Shown in pieces: positions 24,706 through 33,562 of a DNA stretch of 64,000 nucleotides; the first letter of the stretch is position 1, and each line of letters starts with the position of its first letter. The DNA comes from Thalassolituus sp006212115 (GTDB lineage Bacteria; Pseudomonadota; Gammaproteobacteria; Pseudomonadales; Oceanobacteraceae): assembly GCF_040372045.1 (NCBI RefSeq), contig NZ_BAABWH010000001.1. One strand, written 5' to 3'. The position numbers and the translations under genes were made by a program. The notes below the pieces were generated by a model. It was given only the letters and a program-made list of their open reading frames with translations, searched no databases and was not told where the DNA came from.

Positions 24706-25461
24706 ATGGCACAATCTAATGCACAATTGAGCATCAGTCCGCTCGAGAGTGGCCTCGTGGCCCGCATTACTGATGATCCGCGTGAAATCCGTCAGGCTCT
24801 GGAACTACGTTACCGTGTCTTTGCAGAAGACATGGGCGCAGAGGTGGAAGGCGCAGATCTGGGTATCGATAAAGATCGATTCGACGACATCTGCCTGCAC
24901 CTGATAGTGAAAGACAACGACACCGACGCTGTCGTAGCTTACAGCCGCATCCTCACTAACGACCTGGCAACCCGCGCTGGCGGTTTTTACTCATCGACGG
25001 AATTCGACCTGAGCAATGTTCTGCAGCCGGGCAAGACCTACATGGAAATCGGCCGGACCTGTGTCGATCCTGATTTCCGCAGCGGCGCAGCAATTGGGTA
25101 TCTTTGGGGGTTCCTGGCTGAATATCTCGAAGCCCATCGCATCGACTACCTGATGGGATGCTGTTCTATCCCGGTACAAGGTGGCTACGAAGAAGCCAAC
25201 GCCATCATGAACCACCTGCGCGAAAAGCACATGACTGACGCCACGATGCGCGCGGAGCCAATGATTCCCGTACCTTTCGTGGCAACCTCACTGGACGGCA
25301 AAACATTGATTCCTTCACTGCTTAAGGCGTATCTGAGAATTGGTGTGAAAGTCTGTGGTGAGCCCTTCCTGGATAAAGACTTTGGTGTTGCTGACGCCAT
25401 GATCCTGCTGCGTCGGGAAGATATGAACTACCGCTTCCTGAGCCGTATTCTACGCGGTTAA
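24706..25461 (+). CDS. OlsB-like GNAT N-acyltransferase (putative ornithine-lipid / acyl-ACP dependent)
   Basis: Start chosen at MAQSNAQLSISPLESGL (251 aa), with CAGGAA about 6 nt upstream. The domain pattern matches the acyltransferase family holding OlsB and so-called hemolysin proteins: REIRQALELRYRVFAEDMG, then FDDICLHLIV, then the core YMEIGRTCVDPDFRSGAAIGYLW, written here in two parts as YMEIGRTCVDP and DFRSGAAIGYLW, then LMGCCSIPV. OlsB puts a 3-hydroxyacyl chain on ornithine to make lyso-ornithine lipid, a phosphate-free membrane lipid made under phosphate starvation. The Pho-like promoter fits that role. No OlsA-type O-acyltransferase is adjacent; a PlsC-type gene lies at 31259. Confidence 0.75.
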   Translation: MAQSNAQLSISPLESGLVARITDDPREIRQALELRYRVFAEDMGAEVEGADLGIDKDRFDDICLHLIVKDNDTDAVVAYSRILTNDLATRAGGFYSSTEFDLSNVLQPGKTYMEIGRTCVDPDFRSGAAIGYLWGFLAEYLEAHRIDYLMGCCSIPVQGGYEEANAIMNHLREKHMTDATMRAEPMIPVPFVATSLDGKTLIPSLLKAYLRIGVKVCGEPFLDKDFGVADAMILLRREDMNYRFLSRILRG

Positions 25462-25475
25462 TAACAAATGATGAT

Positions 25476-25497
25476 GGGCTACTGTCCTCTGTAGCCC
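25476..25497. terminator. hairpin between convergent genes
   Basis: GGGCTAC - 8 nt - GTAGCCC forms a 7-bp stem between the OlsB-like gene and the convergent diguanylate cyclase. No T-run follows on either strand, so if it terminates transcription it does so weakly or with help. Confidence 0.3.
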
Positions 25498-25565
25498 TGA
25501 CTTGTCGTCTTGAATCGGCACCCTGAATAGCAGCCCTGATTCTAGTCTGAGTTTTCCGAACCCTT

Positions 25566-26504
25566 TCAGTTAGTCATCAAAGATCGCACTGCGGCAAGAT
25601 CGACCGTCTCACTGAACCGATTACGACCACTTGACTTAGCTGCGTATAAGGCCTCATCAGCGGCTTCAATCAAGGATTCCATTGAGTCCGCACTGGACGG
25701 CTCTGCCCAAGCCAGCCCCATACTTACAGTCACAACCGGGCTGGTATCAGACGCTTCGTGTGGGATCGAAAGTGATGCCAAAGCAGCTTGTATGCGCTCT
25801 GCGACCACTTTCATTCCCTCGAATTGGATCGAGGGAAGAACCACCGCGAACTCTTCGCCGCCAAATCGCGCGACCAGGTCACGAGGACGCTGAGCCTGTT
25901 CCTTGATCGCCTTAGCGACTTTGCGCAGGCAGTGGTCGCCATCAAGATGACCGTACTGATCATTGAACGCCTTAAAATGATCAATATCCAACATAATGAG
26001 GCCAATATTGCCACCTTCACGCTTCGAGCGTAGCCACTCGGCACGCAGGAAGTCATCGAAATAGCGACGATTGGCAATCCCCGTCAGGCCATCCGTTACC
26101 GATAGAGATTCCAGTCGCTGAAGTTCCTTACGGGCCGCCAGTAACTGCGTGATCCGAATGCGGCACAACTGCGAATTCAGTGGCTTACGCAGATACGCAT
26201 CCGCTCCGGCACCCAGTGAAGAAATCTCAACCTCGTCGTCGTCCGGCCCCATAACAATCAGAGCGATATCTCGCGTTTGAGGGTCGTGCTTCCAGTAATG
26301 ACAGAAACGCGACAACTGCTGCCCGACAAAACTCTGATCAACAACCAGAAGGTCAGGTTTACGCTCGGGCTGGTCAATCCAGTAATCGAGTTGTTCCTGA
26401 TTCATCGCACTGACAAGGGACATCCCCTTACCCAGTGCCTCACCCAGTTGCGCTTGCACAGACAGGGTTTCGTCTGCGATTAAAATAATTGGTTCTGTAG
26501 CCAT
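25566..26504 (-). CDS. response-regulator diguanylate cyclase (REC-GGDEF)
   Basis: 312 residues. Receiver domain about 1-120 with phosphoacceptor Asp56 (LLVVDQSF) and conserved Lys107 (YLRKPL). The GGDEF domain, about 130-305, has an intact active site GGEEF (215-219) and a product-inhibition I-site RPRD (206-209) at the right spacing. It should make c-di-GMP when phosphorylated; this is the WspR/PleD-like layout. No histidine kinase is adjacent. Convergent with the OlsB-like gene. Confidence 0.94.
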   Translation of the reverse strand: MATEPIILIADETLSVQAQLGEALGKGMSLVSAMNQEQLDYWIDQPERKPDLLVVDQSFVGQQLSRFCHYWKHDPQTRDIALIVMGPDDDEVEISSLGAGADAYLRKPLNSQLCRIRITQLLAARKELQRLESLSVTDGLTGIANRRYFDDFLRAEWLRSKREGGNIGLIMLDIDHFKAFNDQYGHLDGDHCLRKVAKAIKEQAQRPRDLVARFGGEEFAVVLPSIQFEGMKVVAERIQAALASLSIPHEASDTSPVVTVSMGLAWAEPSSADSMESLIEAADEALYAAKSSGRNRFSETVDLAAVRSLMTN

Positions 26505-26588
26505 CGTTCGGTATCCCGACCGTTATCCAGTGAGAATATTATCGACCAGCATATCGGATTCTTGCGGCTTAGTAATAAAATTTAACGA

Positions 26589-26615
26589 TTAATTACTGGA
26601 CGCCAGTTAAATTAA
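26589..26615. other. AT-rich inverted repeat upstream of the diguanylate cyclase
   Basis: TTAATT-ACTGG, 3-nt loop, CCAGT-TAAATTAA: a perfect 5-bp core with AT-rich arms that pair with a 2-nt bulge. It lies in the 289-nt divergent region between the cyclase and the Bax-like gene, about 85 nt before the cyclase start. It may be an operator; there is no other evidence. Confidence 0.3.
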
Positions 26616-26793
26616 AAGTTAGCCATGTTTTATCGTCAGTTTTCCGTCAATGTTTTCCTGTATTGCCCTACCTGAATGAAACGCTTCCTCTTTCAGGAGG
26701 CCAATGTAACCGCCCTATCTGCGACATTCCGCCGAAACTGATACACTCTGTAGAACTTTTAACCCTCATTTTCCCGGAGTCAGTGAGCGTTTT

Positions 26794-27603
26794 ATGCAAC
26801 GACCTATGCAATCAGTCCGTTCCGTTGTCCTTATTCTCATCAGTATGTCCATGCTCTGGATACAGGGGTGCAGCAAGCAGCCTGACCTGATTACCGACTT
26901 TGAAGCCGACAAATCTGTCGTCAAAGCGCCCCTGCCCGACTTCCCCCGCTACACCAACACCAAAGAGAAGAAAGCGGAATTTTTTGCTTTTATGGAGCGT
27001 CTGACACACGAAGCCAACCGCGAAATCATGGTGGAGCGCAACGCACTGAAGGCGATTAAGGACTTCGGCGAGTACGACAAAATGACACCAGAAAATGCCG
27101 CCTTTCTGGCGCGTCTGGCTAAAAAGTATCGCCTTGATGACATCACCCCAACGGCCAAACAGGTCGAGCGTCTGCTGGTTCGGGTCGCGCCTGTAGCACC
27201 CTCTCTGGCCATGGCTCAGGCTGCAAATGAATCCGCGTGGGGCACCTCCCGCTTCGCTAAAAAGGGTAACAACCTGTTTGGTCAATGGTGCTTCAGTAAA
27301 GGCTGTGGCATCGTCCCTGAAAGTCGCGCAGAGGACGCTTCTCACGAAGTCGCCGCGTTTAAAACCCCCTATCAGAGCGTGCGCAGCTACATGCTCAATA
27401 TCAACCGACATGATGCCTATCGTCAGTTACGCCGAATCCGCGCAGAAGCGATGCAGAAACAAGGGTTCGCCTCGGGAACAGCGCTGGCCGGAGGCCTGGA
27501 GAGCTATTCCGAGCGTGGGCAGGAATACATTGACGAAGTCCGTAGTATGATCCGTTTTAACAAACTCGGACGCTTTGACCACCCTGAGCCGGTCGGGTCA
27601 TGA
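26794..27603 (+). CDS. Bax-like glucosaminidase-family lipoprotein
   Basis: Lipoprotein signal with lipobox ending IQGC (Cys26). The C-terminal half is a glucosaminidase domain: LAMAQAANESAWGTSRFA with catalytic-type Glu146, then GNNLFGQWCF and AYRQLRRIRAEAM, matching E. coli Bax. It should cleave peptidoglycan glycan strands at the cell envelope. Asp after Ser (CSKQPD) does not put Asp at +2, so outer-membrane sorting is expected. ATGA overlap with the next small gene suggests coupled translation. Confidence 0.88.
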   Translation: MQRPMQSVRSVVLILISMSMLWIQGCSKQPDLITDFEADKSVVKAPLPDFPRYTNTKEKKAEFFAFMERLTHEANREIMVERNALKAIKDFGEYDKMTPENAAFLARLAKKYRLDDITPTAKQVERLLVRVAPVAPSLAMAQAANESAWGTSRFAKKGNNLFGQWCFSKGCGIVPESRAEDASHEVAAFKTPYQSVRSYMLNINRHDAYRQLRRIRAEAMQKQGFASGTALAGGLESYSERGQEYIDEVRSMIRFNKLGRFDHPEPVGS

Positions 27604-27929
27604 CATCGTCATATATGCAGGCCACCCTGACCCGACATCATTGGTTGGCATTGAAAAGACGCCGTCTCCATGGCGACGTTGTCTGGCTGTCAGAAGAAGG
27701 CTTAACCCTGGTCAGCGAGGGACGCCTGCCGGTTGGTGCTCGCGTGCATCTCACCCTGCAGACTCAGGAACACAGTCTGAATGGTGTACCTGCGCAAATC
27801 GTAAGAGCAGAACCCGGTATGAATGGCACTCGATACAGTCTGCGCTTCCATAAGCAAAGAGTTATCGACCAGGGGGGCGCGGTCACCTTGCAGCTGTTGA
27901 GCTACCTCGCACAGAATTTCAAACAGTAA
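27600..27929 (+). CDS. small PilZ-like protein (109 aa)
   Basis: Overlaps the Bax-like gene by 4 nt. The pattern of strands (VVWLSEEGLTLVSEGRLPVG, ARVHLTL, AQIVRAEP, YSLRFHK) resembles a PilZ domain, with WLSEEG where PilZ has (D/N)xSxxG and an arginine cluster LKRRRL before it. The Asp/Asn is missing and the RxxxR spacing is not exact, so c-di-GMP binding is doubtful. No signal peptide. Could be a c-di-GMP-independent PilZ-fold protein; moderate certainty on the fold. Confidence 0.6.
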   Translation: MTSSYMQATLTRHHWLALKRRRLHGDVVWLSEEGLTLVSEGRLPVGARVHLTLQTQEHSLNGVPAQIVRAEPGMNGTRYSLRFHKQRVIDQGGAVTLQLLSYLAQNFKQ

Positions 27930-27957
27930 CGTCAGAACTGACAGAAGGAACTCACCG

Positions 27958-29139
27958 ATGGAACGTTCGGTACTCGTGGTTAATTGCGGCAGCTCTTCGC
28001 TGAAGCTCGCGCTTTACCCTGATCCAAATGCCACCCAGCCCACCATTGAAGCCAGCGCAGAACGACTGGGCACAGACAAGGCGTCACTTTCAGCGTCAGG
28101 CCTGATATCACTCGACCAGACGGGCGCAATGAATCACGAAGAGGCACTCAGAGCCTTTATTTCAGCAGCCGAAAGTGAATTACAGCATCTCGCAGGCATT
28201 GGCCACCGAGTGGTCCATGGCGGAGAGACCTTCGTCGACAGCACCCCTTTGACCAAAGACACCATCGAACAACTGGAAGCGGTTTCGGGTCTGGCGCCAC
28301 TTCACAACCCGATGAACCTGATGGGCATTTCATTGTGTCAGGAGCTGTTGCCTGGCATCGAACAAGTGGCAGTCTTCGATACTGCGTTCCACCAGACGAT
28401 GCCCGAGCAGGCCTGGCTGTACGGTGTACCGTACGAGTGGTACGAGCAGTTTGGCGTTCGCCGTTACGGCTTTCACGGCACCAGCTATCGGTTCGTCGCG
28501 GCAGAAACCGCACGCCGTATGGACCGTGAGGCAGACGATCTCAACCTGATCGTTGCACACCTTGGAAACGGCTGTAGCGCCTGCGCCATTCGTCAGGGCG
28601 TCTCCGTTGATACCACCATGGGACTAACGCCACTGGAAGGCCTTATCATGGGCACCCGCAGTGGTGACGTGGACCCCGGCCTGCTCGATTATATGATTGA
28701 AAAGACAGGCTCATCGGTAGATGCCTTGATGCAGACGCTGAATAAACAAAGCGGTCTCAAAGGACTGTCGTCTGGGCTCAGCAATGACATGCGCTCGCTA
28801 CTTGAAGCCGAGGAGAGTGGCAATACTGACGCCACCCGAGCAATCGACGCCTTCTGCTTCAGAGTCGCCCGCCACCTGTCTGCGCTCAGTACCAACCTGA
28901 CCCACATCGACAGTGTTGTGTTTACCGGCGGCATTGGCGAGCACTCTGCCGTCATACGACAACGTATCCTGGCTGCGTGGCGGAATATGCCATTCCGGTT
29001 AAATCAGGAACTGAATAATCAGAATGGCGACAACCAGGGACGTATCAGCGAGCAAGGTACACCACTGGTATTAGTAGTCCCCACCGACGAAGAACGCATG
29101 ATCGCTCAAGATACTTACAGGCTTACTCATCATGATTAA
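27958..29139 (+). CDS. ackA: acetate kinase AckA
   Basis: 393 residues, the usual length. The N-terminal phosphate loop VNCGSSSLKLAL, GHRVVHGG, FDTAFHQTMP, YGFHGTSYRFVA, HLGNGCSA and FTGGIGEHS are all conserved. Interconverts acetate + ATP and acetyl phosphate. AAGGAA precedes the ATG, and the stop overlaps pta by 8 nt. Confidence 0.97.
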   Translation: MERSVLVVNCGSSSLKLALYPDPNATQPTIEASAERLGTDKASLSASGLISLDQTGAMNHEEALRAFISAAESELQHLAGIGHRVVHGGETFVDSTPLTKDTIEQLEAVSGLAPLHNPMNLMGISLCQELLPGIEQVAVFDTAFHQTMPEQAWLYGVPYEWYEQFGVRRYGFHGTSYRFVAAETARRMDREADDLNLIVAHLGNGCSACAIRQGVSVDTTMGLTPLEGLIMGTRSGDVDPGLLDYMIEKTGSSVDALMQTLNKQSGLKGLSSGLSNDMRSLLEAEESGNTDATRAIDAFCFRVARHLSALSTNLTHIDSVVFTGGIGEHSAVIRQRILAAWRNMPFRLNQELNNQNGDNQGRISEQGTPLVLVVPTDEERMIAQDTYRLTHHD

Positions 29140-31246
29140 TATATTTATTGCACCCACCGACACCGAAAGCGGGCTGACCACCATTAGCCTGGGCCTGATA
29201 CAGGCACTGGATGCTCAGGGCCTGAAAGTTGGTTTTGTAAAACCCGTCGCACCGGGTAATTCAGCAAATGAACGCTCAACCCGACTCGTTCGTTCTGTAT
29301 TGCATCTCGACACACCCGAACCCATGCCGCTGAGTCAGATACAGCAAGGTGTCAGCGATGGCATGCTGGACCGGATTCTGGAAGACTGCGTGGGTCTTCA
29401 TGCACAGGTTTCTGAAGGCTGTGACGTGGTCATTATCGAGGGACTGGTGCCCGATCGCAGTGAGCCCTTTACAGCGAAATTGAACGTCGAGATAGCCAAA
29501 GCGCTTGGCGCAGATGTCTTGCTGGTGACCAGCGCCGAAGGAAAAAGCGTCGATCAGATCCGATCTGAGCTTAAACTGCAGGTCGGGCTATTTGGCGGCA
29601 AAAAAGCGAGCATGATGGGCTCCATCATCAATAAAGCCGGCGCACCGGACATCCATGGCGCGCTACCAACCTCCGAGCAGTCCCCCACAGATATGCCACC
29701 GGCAGGGTGCAGCGCGCAGGAATGCGAACAAATCGAAATTGACGGCTGTCCTGTCATTGGCGTTATTCCGTGGCAGGCAGACTTGCTTAGCCCCCGCACG
29801 CTGGATATTGCCCGAGCACTCAACGCAGACGTCATCAACGAGGGAAATATTGATGAGCGACGAGTTGCCCGTATCACCCTGTGCGCCCGTACGCTGACCC
29901 ATATGATCGATCAGCTCCGTCCCGGCACGCTGGTTGTCACACCCGGTGATCGTGACGATATCATCGTCGCCAGCGCCATGGCAGCGACGAATGGTACGCC
30001 GCTAGCCGGACTTCTGTTGACCTCCGGCTATACGCCTACTGACGCTCTGCGCAGCCTGTGTGAACGCGCCTGGCAGACCGGCTTGCCGGTACTTAGTGTC
30101 GAAGGTGACAGCTACAGCACCGCTCGCGCGCTCACGCACATGAACACGCATGTTCCGGTCGACGACACCCACCGCGTCAACAGAATCATGAACGTGGTTG
30201 CCCAGCACCTCGATATTGACACCTTGTCTGAACGCATTGGTGCACCTCACACCCCAAGAATGAGTCCTGCGGCGTTCCGCCATCAGCTCGTCGCTCACGC
30301 CCGAGCAAACAAGCGTCGGATCGTTCTCCCTGAGGGTGAAGAACCGCGCACCATTACCGCTGCAGCGATTTGTCAGAGCCGGGGCATTGCCGACTGTATC
30401 CTGCTCGGCGATGAGGAAACCGTGCGCCAGGTCGCACGAGCGCAAGAGGTCGAGCTACCCGACGATCTGACCATATTGAATCCGGACAGTGTGCGTGAAA
30501 ACTACGTAGCAGGCATGGTTGAACGACGTAAACACAAAAACCTGACTGAACCTATGGCACTCGCTCAGCTCGAGGACAATGTCGTGCTGGGCACCATGAT
30601 GCTGGCACAGGACGAAGTAGACGGCCTGGTATCGGGTGCTATCCATACCACCGCCAATACCATCCGCCCCGCCCTGCAGCTGATCAAAACCGCTCCGGAA
30701 GCAAAACTGGTGTCCTCGGTATTCTTCATGGGCCTGCCCGATCAGGTACTGGTTTATGGAGATTGCGCTGTGAACCCAGACCCAGGACCGGAGGAGCTGG
30801 CGGACATCGCCATACAGAGTGCTGAATCCGCCAAACAGATGAACATCCCGGTCCGTATCGCCATGCTGTCGTATTCCACCGGCGAGTCTGGCAGTGGAGC
30901 TGACGTCGAGAAAGTCCGCGCAGCAACGGCCATTGTGCGCGAACGCCGCCCTGATCTGGTAGTCGATGGGCCTTTGCAATATGATGCGGCCACCACCGCC
31001 AGTGTCGCGCGTAGTAAGGCACCTGACAGCCCGGTCGCAGGTCAGGCAACGGTATTGATTTTCCCGGATCTGAATACGGGTAATACCACCTACAAAGCGG
31101 TCCAGCGTAGCGCCAATGTCATCAGTATTGGTCCTATGCTTCAGGGTCTTGCGAAGCCGGTCAACGATTTGTCACGTGGCGCACTGGTAGAGGACATTGT
31201 CTACACCATCGCTCTCACGGCGATACAGTCTCAACATCAGAAATAA
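29132..31246 (+). CDS. pta: phosphate acetyltransferase Pta
   Basis: 704 residues of the long gammaproteobacterial Pta type. An N-terminal dethiobiotin-synthase-like P-loop domain (FIAPTDTESGLTTISLGLI) is followed by a DRTGG regulatory domain (about 200-310) and the C-terminal PTA_PTB catalytic domain (RIVLPEGEEPRTITAA, GLVSGAIHTTANTIRP, FPDLNTGNTTYKAVQR). It exchanges acetyl-CoA and acetyl phosphate and works with AckA in overflow metabolism and acetate use. Eight-nucleotide overlap with ackA. Confidence 0.97.
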   Translation: MINIFIAPTDTESGLTTISLGLIQALDAQGLKVGFVKPVAPGNSANERSTRLVRSVLHLDTPEPMPLSQIQQGVSDGMLDRILEDCVGLHAQVSEGCDVVIIEGLVPDRSEPFTAKLNVEIAKALGADVLLVTSAEGKSVDQIRSELKLQVGLFGGKKASMMGSIINKAGAPDIHGALPTSEQSPTDMPPAGCSAQECEQIEIDGCPVIGVIPWQADLLSPRTLDIARALNADVINEGNIDERRVARITLCARTLTHMIDQLRPGTLVVTPGDRDDIIVASAMAATNGTPLAGLLLTSGYTPTDALRSLCERAWQTGLPVLSVEGDSYSTARALTHMNTHVPVDDTHRVNRIMNVVAQHLDIDTLSERIGAPHTPRMSPAAFRHQLVAHARANKRRIVLPEGEEPRTITAAAICQSRGIADCILLGDEETVRQVARAQEVELPDDLTILNPDSVRENYVAGMVERRKHKNLTEPMALAQLEDNVVLGTMMLAQDEVDGLVSGAIHTTANTIRPALQLIKTAPEAKLVSSVFFMGLPDQVLVYGDCAVNPDPGPEELADIAIQSAESAKQMNIPVRIAMLSYSTGESGSGADVEKVRAATAIVRERRPDLVVDGPLQYDAATTASVARSKAPDSPVAGQATVLIFPDLNTGNTTYKAVQRSANVISIGPMLQGLAKPVNDLSRGALVEDIVYTIALTAIQSQHQK

Positions 31247-31258
31247 GGTATTCGACAC

Positions 31259-32140
31259 ATGCCACCGATCGTAACCGGTATCATTGCCAGCCTGCTTTTA
31301 CTTGCTAACACCCTGTTCTGGGCGTGCTTTCTGTTCCCGCTTACCTTTCTCAAGGTCATCATTCCTGTTGCACCGATCAGGAAAGTCCTGACGTCGGTAC
31401 TAGCTATGATCGCCAATGCCTGGATCACCTGTAACTCTGGCTGGATGATGCTGACGCAGAAGATGAACTGGACCATTGAACGTCCTGATAACCTGAACCG
31501 ACAGGGTTGGTATTTTGTCCTCAGTAATCATCAGAGCTGGGTCGATATTCTGGTGCTACAACACACGCTGAACGGGCGCATTCCCTTGCTGAAGTTCTTC
31601 CTCAAGCAAGAGCTAATCAAAGTGCCAATCATGGGAGCTGCCTGGTGGGCACTCGACTTCCCGTTTATGAAGCGCTACAGCAAAGAGTACCTGGCGAAGC
31701 ACCCAGAAATGAAAGGCAAAGATCTCGAAACGACTCGCGCTGCGTGCGAAAAGTTTAAAGACATGCCTACCAGCGTGATGAACTTTCTTGAAGGAACCCG
31801 CTTCACCCAGCAGAAACACGATGAAACCCAATCTCCCTTCAAGCACCTTCTGAAGCCAAAAGCAGGCGGCATGGCCTTCGCTATGAGCGCCATGGGAGAT
31901 CAGTTTCAATCTATTCTGGATGTCACTATCAACTACCCGGATGGGATTCCGACTTTCGCCGATTTTATTCAGGGAAAAATGCCGCGCTGTGAAGTGGTCG
32001 TGGAAGAGAAGCCAATTCCATCAGAATTGATGAATGGTGATTACGAGACAGACGCTCAGTACCGTCTCGATTTTCAGCAGTGGGTACAGCAACTCTGGGA
32101 AGAAAAAGACGCTCGCCTTGAGTCAATGCGCAACCGCTAA
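31259..32140 (+). CDS. PlsC-type acyltransferase (YihG-like)
   Basis: 293 residues. Two N-terminal spans (VTGIIASLLLLANTLFWACF and VLTSVLAMIANAWI) precede the acyltransferase motif NHQSWVD (HX4D) and the glycerol-phosphate site FLEGTRFT. The layout and the long C-terminal part match the YihG / YihG-like acyltransferases that acylate lysophosphatidic acid. Starts 12 nt after pta, so probably in the same operon; a hairpin follows its stop. A second step in ornithine-lipid synthesis (OlsA role) is possible but unsupported. Confidence 0.87.
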   Translation: MPPIVTGIIASLLLLANTLFWACFLFPLTFLKVIIPVAPIRKVLTSVLAMIANAWITCNSGWMMLTQKMNWTIERPDNLNRQGWYFVLSNHQSWVDILVLQHTLNGRIPLLKFFLKQELIKVPIMGAAWWALDFPFMKRYSKEYLAKHPEMKGKDLETTRAACEKFKDMPTSVMNFLEGTRFTQQKHDETQSPFKHLLKPKAGGMAFAMSAMGDQFQSILDVTINYPDGIPTFADFIQGKMPRCEVVVEEKPIPSELMNGDYETDAQYRLDFQQWVQQLWEEKDARLESMRNR

Positions 32141-32147
32141 GATAACC

Positions 32148-32180
32148 CGGCAGTCAGTAATCAGTGACTGACTGCCGTTT
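32148..32180 (+). terminator. intrinsic-terminator-like hairpin after ackA-pta-acyltransferase
   Basis: CGGCAGTCAGT - 8 nt - ACTGACTGCCG, an 11-bp perfect stem followed by TTT. It overlaps the 3' end of the convergent diguanylate cyclase gene. The short T-run makes it a moderate candidate. Confidence 0.5.
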
Positions 32181-33419
32181 AATCTGGTTCCGCCCTTCGT
32201 TCTTCGCCTGATAGAGGGCGATATCCGCTTTCTTTAGCAGCCCCTCGTAGTGATCACCCGCTCTCGGAATTTCTGCCGCCACACCGATACTGATGGTAGC
32301 GCGACTGAAAGGCGATTGGGCATGCGGAATATTCATTCCTGCAACGGCATCACACAACTCCTGCGCCAGATCACAGCCCTGGTCCAGAGTCGTCTCCGGC
32401 AACAGAATGACAAATTCCTCTCCCCCGTATCGGGCACAGACATCACCCGGACGGCGGCAGAACTCCGACATCTTCTGGGCGATCTTCCTCAGGCACTCAT
32501 CTCCTTGTTGATGTCCGTACTGATCGTTGTACGACTTGAATAAGTCGACATCGATCATTAACACCGCCAAAGGCACATTGCTGCGTAAACAGCGCCGCCA
32601 TTCATCAGCTAGGTGGGTCTCGGCGTATCGACGATTGGCGATACCCGTCAACGAGTCTGTGGTCGACAATTGCTGTAAACGACGGCCGAGGTACTGGAGG
32701 CGATCGGCTTCCAAGGCCAACAGCCTGTTTTTGATGTAATCCGTACGGGCACCACTTTCGATGGTGTAGGACAGGTAAGACGCCATGATCACCAGAATGG
32801 TCCAGAACAACAGATAGTACGGCGCCATACCAATGGCCAGAACATCTACTTCGCTGAGAGGATCAGGCCCCGGCATCAGCACGATAAACGCGCCGTACGA
32901 CAACAACATCGCTACCGAGCAAGACAACATAGCCCGATAATTACTCCTGAGCCCCAGTAGCGCAAAGACCTGCATCGGAATCATGCCGAGATGGTAGAAA
33001 TAACCCCACGGAAGATCCACAACCGAGATATTCCACAGCACGGAGGTAAAACAGAGATAGATGCCGCTCACCAACACATATATCGAGTAGCGCGCATATC
33101 CACTACGTGGCAGCCAGATAATCAGAAGTAACAGGAGTACAGCGATCAGAACACGAACGCTGAATAAGGTAACCGCATCCGGCCCACCAAATGAGAAATC
33201 TGCCCAACCAAACACAACAAAGACCAGCAGACCGGACATAATGACGCGCAGGTCAACACTGAAGAACTGACGTAAGCGATAGGCCTGATACTCGGATTCC
33301 AGCTTAGTCGGAAATCGTCCCCCGGCTTTGCGCCGTTCGATCAGGCTCGTCAAAACATTTATCTGGTTTTCGAGGGGCTGCAGCGTATCGCCCTCTCTCT
33401 GGACACTGGAACTGGTCAA
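32154..33419 (-). CDS. membrane diguanylate cyclase (GGDEF)
   Basis: 421 residues. About six hydrophobic spans between 58 and 220 form a membrane sensor of MASE-like type that I cannot assign to a named family. A short coiled linker follows (NRLLALEADRLQYLGRRLQQ), then a GGDEF domain with GGEEF at 332-336 and I-site RPGD at 323-326. It is therefore probably an active, feedback-inhibited c-di-GMP synthase. It transcribes away from cysK, with a repeat-containing region between them. Confidence 0.92.
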   Translation of the reverse strand: MTSSSVQREGDTLQPLENQINVLTSLIERRKAGGRFPTKLESEYQAYRLRQFFSVDLRVIMSGLLVFVVFGWADFSFGGPDAVTLFSVRVLIAVLLLLLIIWLPRSGYARYSIYVLVSGIYLCFTSVLWNISVVDLPWGYFYHLGMIPMQVFALLGLRSNYRAMLSCSVAMLLSYGAFIVLMPGPDPLSEVDVLAIGMAPYYLLFWTILVIMASYLSYTIESGARTDYIKNRLLALEADRLQYLGRRLQQLSTTDSLTGIANRRYAETHLADEWRRCLRSNVPLAVLMIDVDLFKSYNDQYGHQQGDECLRKIAQKMSEFCRRPGDVCARYGGEEFVILLPETTLDQGCDLAQELCDAVAGMNIPHAQSPFSRATISIGVAAEIPRAGDHYEGLLKKADIALYQAKNEGRNQIKRQSVTDY

Positions 33420-33460
33420 CTTCGCTCCCGGTTGACTGTTGTTGTACTATTTAGCCATTA

Positions 33461-33511
33461 AGTACACGTTGGCTACTAGTACACGTACATCATTGTTCTG
33501 ATCTGATCAGA
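33461..33511. promoter_or_regulatory. direct repeats and palindrome between diguanylate cyclase and cysK
   Basis: AGTACACGT occurs at 33461-33469 and again at 33478-33486 (17-nt period), followed by the perfect palindrome TCTGATCAGA at 33502-33511. They sit in a 143-nt divergent region, so they could serve either gene. No known regulator consensus is clearly matched. Confidence 0.35.
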
Positions 33512-33562
33512 CATACCTCGCGTAAGTTTAGCCCAATCAGAAAAATTGTCACTGAGGAAGCC

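Noticed and set aside
26812..27411. 199-codon antisense open frame opposite the Bax-like gene
   Set aside because: The plus strand encodes a clear lipoprotein with a conserved glucosaminidase domain; the antisense frame is a shadow of its codon use.
30455..30979. 174-codon antisense frame inside pta
   Set aside because: Opposite the conserved PTA_PTB catalytic domain; shadow frame.
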